Below, in pieces: positions 6,581 to 10,402 of a DNA stretch of 10,402 bases. The stretch is from Desulfobacteraceae bacterium (lineage in GTDB: Bacteria > Desulfobacterota > Desulfobacteria > Desulfobacterales > Desulfosarcinaceae), in NCBI GenBank assembly GCA_027025615.1, contig JALVQM010000405.1, positions 1-10,402 of the forward strand, written 5' to 3'. The position numbers and the translations under genes are program-made. Under the pieces are notes generated by a model that was given only the letters and a program-made list of their open reading frames with translations, searched no databases and was not told where the DNA came from. Each line of letters starts with the position of its first letter. Within the stretch, counting starts at the first letter, position 1.

Positions 6581-7474
6581 CTATTTTGCGCCACTTAGAA
6601 ATCCTTTAACCAAACCGAAAATCGCCTTGACATTACCTCGGCGAAGTTCCCTGACAATGGTTTTCACACTGAGAAACGGCAGCAGGAGGTTGAAGCAGAG
6701 CCACTGCAACGGTGTGGAATGACGTTTGAAAAACCGGCGCATATTCTGCCCTTTCAACCGGGTATACTCAGCGGTATATCCGGAAAATCCGGTTTTTGAC
6801 CCCAGATGCCAGACAACTGCCTCCGGAACAAAGAGAAAAGGATTGCGCTCAGGGTTGGCCCGCATGACCATGTCGAGGTCTTCATAACCGTAAGGGTCAA
6901 AAGAGACATCAAATCTGCCTGCCCGTTCCAGTGCTCTCCGATGCATGAGTACAGTGGTCGGTACACATTTAGGGAACTTTTCCCGGTTGTACTGTCCGGA
7001 GTCGATTTCACCATGTCCCCTGGTCTGGGTCGAACCGGTATAAAAATTAAGCATCGCTCCACCAGCACAGTCAATGAGCTTGTCGGTTCCCATCTGGTAC
7101 AAAAGAGGCGAGGCGATTTCAACCAGTGGATTTTCGCAGGATTCCAGTCCTTCCACCAGCCTGCTTAGAAAATCGGGGTTGACGATAATATCATTGTCCA
7201 TGAACATGATGTAGGTGAAATCCAGATGCCGGCGGGCATATTCAATTCCGGTATTTCTTCCACCGGCCGCGCCAAGATTCTTTTTATTTCGCAGCACAAT
7301 AACATTGGGGAATTTCTGGTTGACTTCGGCCTCAACCCCGTCTTCCGAGCCGTTGTCAACCAGAATTATCTGTCTGTTCGGGTACGAGCATTCCCTAAAG
7401 CTGTGCAGGCAATCCAAAGTAACCTGCTTCTGGTTACAGGTCAGGATGACAATAACAACAAGAGGCGAATCCAT
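6581..7474 (-). CDS. family 2 glycosyltransferase (rhamnosyltransferase/WbbL-like GT2)
   Basis: This is a soluble or peripheral inverting glycosyltransferase of 297 residues. The GT-A nucleotide-binding core is complete: VIVILTCNQ at 7-15, LVDNGSEDG at 38-46, NLGAAGGRNTG at 66-76 and the DXD-type MDNDI at 92-96. The acceptor-side motif GYEDLDMVMRA at 196-206 supplies the likely catalytic acid/base region, followed by VWHLG with His223. These motifs place it in the WbbL/RfbN-like branch that often transfers rhamnose or a related deoxyhexose, but the donor cannot be assigned from sequence. A basic, hydrophobic tail (about 256-297) may sit against the membrane. The ATG is three bases after the GT4 stop, with AAAGGGG nine bases before it, so the two are one transcript. 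It is the second glycan-building step in this run. Confidence 0.9.
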   Translation of the reverse strand: MDSPLVVIVILTCNQKQVTLDCLHSFRECSYPNRQIILVDNGSEDGVEAEVNQKFPNVIVLRNKKNLGAAGGRNTGIEYARRHLDFTYIMFMDNDIIVNPDFLSRLVEGLESCENPLVEIASPLLYQMGTDKLIDCAGGAMLNFYTGSTQTRGHGEIDSGQYNREKFPKCVPTTVLMHRRALERAGRFDVSFDPYGYEDLDMVMRANPERNPFLFVPEAVVWHLGSKTGFSGYTAEYTRLKGQNMRRFFKRHSTPLQWLCFNLLLPFLSVKTIVRELRRGNVKAIFGLVKGFLSGAK

Positions 7475-7477
7475 CCT

Positions 7478-8608
7478 TCAGTGCCCCTTTACCAGTCGTT
7501 CAAATATTTCCAATGTCTGAATCGCGCATTTCTCCCAGCTGAAGATTTTGGAACGTTCAAATCCCTTTGTACGCATCTCCTCTTGCAGGGCCTTATCTGC
7601 CAGCACTTTGTTTATGGCTCCAGCAATGGCGTTACTGTCCAGGGGGTCAACCGCCACGGCCACCCCATGGGTCAGCTCTTCCAGGCCGGTCCCGATAGAG
7701 GTGACAATAGGACAGCCACAGGCCATGGCCTCGGTAGTGGGGATGGGAAAGGCCTCTATAATCGTGGTGTAAAGGTATAGGCTGGCAAGACTGTAGAAAG
7801 CCGGCAGAACTTCCTGTGGTACCAGACCGGTGAAAATAATATCCTCTTCTATCCCCATGGCCTTCAGGTCATATTTTTTACCATAGAGATCACAGTCCCT
7901 GCCGACGACAACAAATTTTTCTTGCCCACCCATCTTTTTATATAAGGAAAAAGCCTCGGCCATACCTTTGAAATTCTTGCGCGTATTCCTGGCCCCGTGG
8001 TCGTAGCGGATAACAGTCAGGATGAATTTTTTCGGCAGCTTATATGTGGTTCGCACCGTATCAAGGGTATGTTCATCAGTGATTCGTTTAAAAATTTTAT
8101 TGGGCCCGAAGTAGATGGTCTTGATCTTGTCTTTGCACCAGGGAAAAGCCTGAATGAAGCCATTAGTTGAGTAATTAGAGACCGAGCTGATGGCGCTGGC
8201 CTTTCGAAGATAGAGAGGCATCACCTTTTTTATATAAAAATTATCTATGGTAGTGTACTCCTCATCATAGGGAGGGATAAACCAGTCGGCCCCGTGTACA
8301 ACCATCATGGTTTTACGGCGGGTAAACAGGGGTACTGTGAATTTTGGATTAAAGATCAGATCAACCTGCTCTTTGCGCGCAGCCCATGGAATTTTCCATT
8401 GATCCCAGACGGCCTTGTTCTTCCCTGGCAGAAATAGTTCCCGACAGTTGGCGAATTTTTTATAACGCCCCAGGTGTTTTTTAGTTTTATAGAATAAGAC
8501 ATATTTGTTTTTTTGGTCGAGCTTTAGCAGCTCTCCTACGATATTACGGGCATATACCCCGATGCCGCCAGCCTCGTCGGCCGACCGCATCATAATTCCT
8601 ATGCGCAT
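7478..8608 (-). CDS. family 4 glycosyltransferase (GT-B fold)
   Basis: A 376-residue retaining glycosyltransferase. The N-terminal domain has the glycine turn GGIGVYARN (14-22) and HGADWF (105-110), then SSVSNYS before the interdomain linker. The C-terminal domain carries VVVGRDC (233-239), IFTGLVP (258-264) and the GT4 signature E-x7-E as EAFPIPTTE (285-293), followed by AMACGCPIVTS. A positively charged RNTRKNF (207-213) corresponds to the phosphate-contacting region. Such enzymes take UDP- or GDP-sugars and add a hexose to a lipid-linked oligosaccharide in the cytoplasm; the sugar is unknown. The ATG overlaps the end of the acyltransferase gene by ten bases and has AGGA six bases upstream, which indicates translational coupling. 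Length and motif spacing are normal. Confidence 0.92.
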   Translation of the reverse strand: MRIGIMMRSADEAGGIGVYARNIVGELLKLDQKNKYVLFYKTKKHLGRYKKFANCRELFLPGKNKAVWDQWKIPWAARKEQVDLIFNPKFTVPLFTRRKTMMVVHGADWFIPPYDEEYTTIDNFYIKKVMPLYLRKASAISSVSNYSTNGFIQAFPWCKDKIKTIYFGPNKIFKRITDEHTLDTVRTTYKLPKKFILTVIRYDHGARNTRKNFKGMAEAFSLYKKMGGQEKFVVVGRDCDLYGKKYDLKAMGIEEDIIFTGLVPQEVLPAFYSLASLYLYTTIIEAFPIPTTEAMACGCPIVTSIGTGLEELTHGVAVAVDPLDSNAIAGAINKVLADKALQEEMRTKGFERSKIFSWEKCAIQTLEIFERLVKGH

Positions 8609-9357
8609 TCTTCTTTTCCTTCTGCTCTGCTGCTGGTGACCCGTGCCGGAATTCCTTTTGCTATCGAATAAGACGGAATAGACTTGGTGACAACGGCAGC
8701 GGCCGCCACAACCGAACCGGTTCCAATTGTGGCTCCTCCAAGCACCGTGACTTTGCCGCCAAGCCAGACATTGTTTTCAATCTCTACTCCGCCGTCCTTT
8801 TTAATCCCCTGCATCCGGGTGGGGATATCAAGATTTCCGATATGATAGTTGCCGCCTGCGATCACAAAACACATCTGGCCGATAATCCCGTCCGCACCAA
8901 TTGTCACCGGACAGTTGTTGGTCGATTGAAGAATTGTTCCCGTATTCACCCCGGTTGCCTCTCCAATGGAGATTGAGCCGTTTTTGCACGAGAGTACCAC
9001 GTTGTTAGAGAGAATGACATTTCTGCCTAGAACAATCGCTCTGTTTGTCTCCGGATTTCTTCCGTCAAGGATACAGCCCTCACTGATCACCACCGAATCA
9101 CCCAGATGAATTCGCCGGGGATGCCTGAGTACGATCCCCCGACCAAAGGCGACTTTTCTACCGCAAGAGCCAAAAAGACGGGGCCAGAAAACCTGCCGCA
9201 GTAGCATACCAAGCGCCCCCGGCACAACACCAAGCCACCCACAGAGCTCAAAGTAGAGGAGAAAGAGAAAGGAACGGTTGCCGACAATAACATCCTGGTA
9301 TTTGGTCAGGATCGATCCTTTACCGGTAATAGCCTTAAGTGTTTTTTTTGCAACCAT
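8599..9357 (-). CDS. left-handed beta-helix (hexapeptide repeat) acyltransferase
   Basis: A probable O-acetyltransferase of 252 residues from ATG 9357. The N-terminal third has a hydrophobic stretch (SFLFLLYFELCGWLGVVPG) that could associate with the membrane. The rest is hexapeptide-repeat sequence: IHLGDSVVISEGCILDG, AIVLGRNVILSNNVVL, SISIGEATGV, VTIGADGIIG, then the typical VWLGGKVTVLGG-ATIGTGSVVAAAAVVTKSIP end and IAKGIPAR. A His in NYHIG may be catalytic. This resembles WcaF/WbbJ-type enzymes that acetylate sugars of polysaccharides. The TTG start seven codons upstream overlaps a candidate -10, so ATG is preferred; neither has a clear ribosome binding site. An A8 tract (9342-9349) lies at codons three to five. 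It is first of the four-gene biosynthetic run and overlaps the GT4 gene by ten bases. Acceptor sugar unknown. Confidence 0.88.
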   Translation of the reverse strand: MVAKKTLKAITGKGSILTKYQDVIVGNRSFLFLLYFELCGWLGVVPGALGMLLRQVFWPRLFGSCGRKVAFGRGIVLRHPRRIHLGDSVVISEGCILDGRNPETNRAIVLGRNVILSNNVVLSCKNGSISIGEATGVNTGTILQSTNNCPVTIGADGIIGQMCFVIAGGNYHIGNLDIPTRMQGIKKDGGVEIENNVWLGGKVTVLGGATIGTGSVVAAAAVVTKSIPSYSIAKGIPARVTSSRAEGKEECA

Positions 9358-9367
9358 TCTATTTCTG

Positions 9368-9395
9368 ATTATGTACAAAGATCAGCCTTTTTCAA
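9368..9395 (-). promoter_or_regulatory. weak sigma-70-like promoter candidate before the acyltransferase
   Basis: On the minus strand TTGAAA (9390-9395) is followed after 16 bases by CATAAT (9368-9373). Transcription would begin near 9361, leaving almost no leader before ATG 9357. The hexamers are good but the absence of leader space counts against it; transcription may instead come from further upstream. Confidence 0.3.
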
Positions 9396-9732
9396 AGGAT
9401 AATGAGCTTTGTGGATAGCCTGCAACCACCGGTTTTACCAGATGTTACTGACTTTGCCCTCATATTGTTTTCAAGTTTTGCCGCAGATCGATTGTGAATT
9501 AACGGGTTAGCAGGTTGTCTTGTTGTTTTACACGTGCAACATAATTGTCGTATGTGTTGACAAAGGAGAGTTTATTCACCTGTCAGCCCCATTGAGTGCC
9601 TCTGATAACCATGAAAAATTTTACGCCTAAAGCCGTCCCTGTCAGGCTTGGATTGCGGACAAAGCCCGCCTCAGATTAGATTTTTTTACTTCGTTGCTTT
9701 GAGGAGGATGGAATTATAACGTTGTTTTTCGT
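9379..9732. other. 354-base region without a convincing gene
   Basis: It separates the epimerase from the acyltransferase. Small frames exist (22 codons on the plus strand from 9611, nine on the minus) but none has a ribosome binding site. I see no strong terminator after the epimerase; GCGGG/TCCGC near 9655-9670 forms only a five-pair stem with no uridine tail. It contains one dyad (9530-9557) and a plus-strand TTGACA (9557-9562) without a matching -10. It may be a leader or decayed sequence. Confidence 0.5.
9530..9557. promoter_or_regulatory. interrupted dyad symmetry, possible operator or hairpin
   Basis: ACACGTGCAACA (9530-9541) and TGTCGTATGTGT (9546-9557) are inverted copies matching at 9 of 12 positions around TAAT. 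Read as plus-strand RNA, two mismatches become G-U pairs, giving 11 of 12. On the transcribed (minus) strand they are A-C mismatches, so a protein-binding site is more likely than a leader hairpin. No known operator is recognised. Confidence 0.3.
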
Positions 9733-10402
9733 CTATAAGTAACCTTCCTGTCGATACCATTCCCCGGTTCTCTTCAAGCCCTCATCAAGACCAATCTTGG
9801 GGGTATAGCCAAGATCCCGCTTGGCCTTGCTGATATCAAAGGCCCTGTTCTGCCGATACCAGTCAACACGGCGGGGGAAAATAGGCGGCTTGATCTTAAA
9901 CGGTTTACAGGCTTTTTCAAAAAAATGACCTGCAATAATCAGCGGCCAGATGGGAAAGTGAGGAATCTTCACCTCAACCCCGAGTGCCTTGGCAGTTCGG
10001 CGGACAAGATCTTCAATCTCTACATACTCTTCGTCAGCAATAAGATAGGCCTCTCCATTGCCCTTGTTTTCGTCCATGGCAAGGATATGGGCATCAATCA
10101 GGCTGTCGATATAGAGGGGATGATAATAGGTTTTTCCGCTGCCGAACATTGGAAATATTCCATCGTTCACCCGTTTGAAAATCATGAAAAACCGTTCCGG
10201 GTCCCCAGGGCCGTAGATAGCGGCCGGTCGGATAATGGTGGCCTTCAAACCTTTTTTCACATAATCAAGGACAATGGGTTCGGCCTCGTACTTGGTCTGC
10301 TGATAATAATCGGCGGCATTAATGGGCGCGGTTTCAGAGGCCGGCGGATGTTCCACGTTGCCATGTACCCCGCAGGTGGAGCAGTAGATAAACTTCTTCA
10401 CT
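9733..10402 (-). CDS. NAD-dependent epimerase/dehydratase (extended SDR), C-terminal part
   Basis: The gene enters from the window edge, so the N-terminal Rossmann GxxGxxG segment is not visible; about 223 residues remain, beginning in KKFIYCST. The SDR active-site set is present: Ser in IYCST, and Y-x-x-x-K as YYQQTK. RPAAIYGPGD and the HPLYIDSLIDAHILAM block are typical of extended SDRs that act on nucleotide sugars (UDP-glucose 4-epimerase/GalE-like and dTDP-sugar enzymes) or of 3-beta-HSD-like relatives. The C-terminal VDWYRQNRAFDISKAKRDLGY and the GL-x-x-T-x-x-WYR-x-x-GYL ending fit too. Its place upstream of glycosyltransferases suggests it makes a sugar donor for this polysaccharide. 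The first in-window GTG is an internal valine, not the start. A 354-base gap follows, so it may belong to a separate transcript. Substrate cannot be assigned. Confidence 0.88.
   Translation of the reverse strand, partial: VKKFIYCSTCGVHGNVEHPPASETAPINAADYYQQTKYEAEPIVLDYVKKGLKATIIRPAAIYGPGDPERFFMIFKRVNDGIFPMFGSGKTYYHPLYIDSLIDAHILAMDENKGNGEAYLIADEEYVEIEDLVRRTAKALGVEVKIPHFPIWPLIIAGHFFEKACKPFKIKPPIFPRRVDWYRQNRAFDISKAKRDLGYTPKIGLDEGLKRTGEWYRQEGYL

Noticed and set aside
7226..7780. Plus-strand open frame of 184 codons
   Set aside because: It runs antisense across two well-supported glycosyltransferase genes, has no ribosome binding site and shows no domain; it mirrors their codon structure.
9611..9679. 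22-codon plus-strand ORF in the long intergenic region
   Set aside because: No ribosome binding site precedes the ATG and nothing else in the window is on this strand.

Overview
All genes in this window lie on the minus strand, so transcription runs from high to low coordinates. The content is a bacterial surface-polysaccharide locus: sugar-nucleotide modification, glycosyl transfer, lipid-linked flipping and decoration, interleaved with exported proteins. Ribosome binding sites, TTG/GTG starts, ATGA-type overlaps and signal peptides indicate a Gram-negative bacterium of moderate GC content. A deltaproteobacterial (Desulfobacterota, Desulfobulbaceae-like) host is my guess, from general resemblance and from a small inverted-repeat element I associate with that group. 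It is not proven by the sequence.

Layout in transcription order. (1) 10402-9733: the C-terminal two thirds of an extended-SDR NAD-dependent sugar epimerase/dehydratase, cut by the window edge. (2) 9732-9358: about 375 bases without a convincing gene, ending in a possible promoter. (3) 9357-5252: a tight run of left-handed beta-helix acyltransferase, GT4 glycosyltransferase, GT2 glycosyltransferase and Wzx-type flippase. (4) A long hairpin at the flippase stop codon, then a TTGACA promoter candidate. (5) 5144-3430: two exported proteins, a Big-2-like domain plus three InlB/Listeria-Bacteroides-type repeats, and a small cysteine-containing secreted protein of unknown family. (6) 3335-3173: a MITE-like element with 15-bp terminal inverted repeats (13/15) and a flanking ACAAT direct repeat. 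(7) 3153-13: a sugar O-methyltransferase whose frame is split at an A10 tract, a GtrB/DPM1-like membrane GT2, an exported protein with four propeller-like repeats, and the N-terminal part of an exported SGNH/GDSL hydrolase ended by an in-frame stop.

Inferred working: the epimerase supplies a modified nucleotide sugar; the GT4 and GT2 enzymes build an oligosaccharide; the acyltransferase and methyltransferase decorate it; the flippase moves the lipid-linked product across the inner membrane; the exported proteins act in the envelope or outside, possibly on the same glycan.

The strongest unusual observation is the methyltransferase. Its N-terminal 36 or so residues and its remaining body are in different frames, joined exactly at a run of ten adenines. 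This suggests phase variation by strand slippage, programmed slippage/frameshifting, or a sequencing error in the homopolymer.
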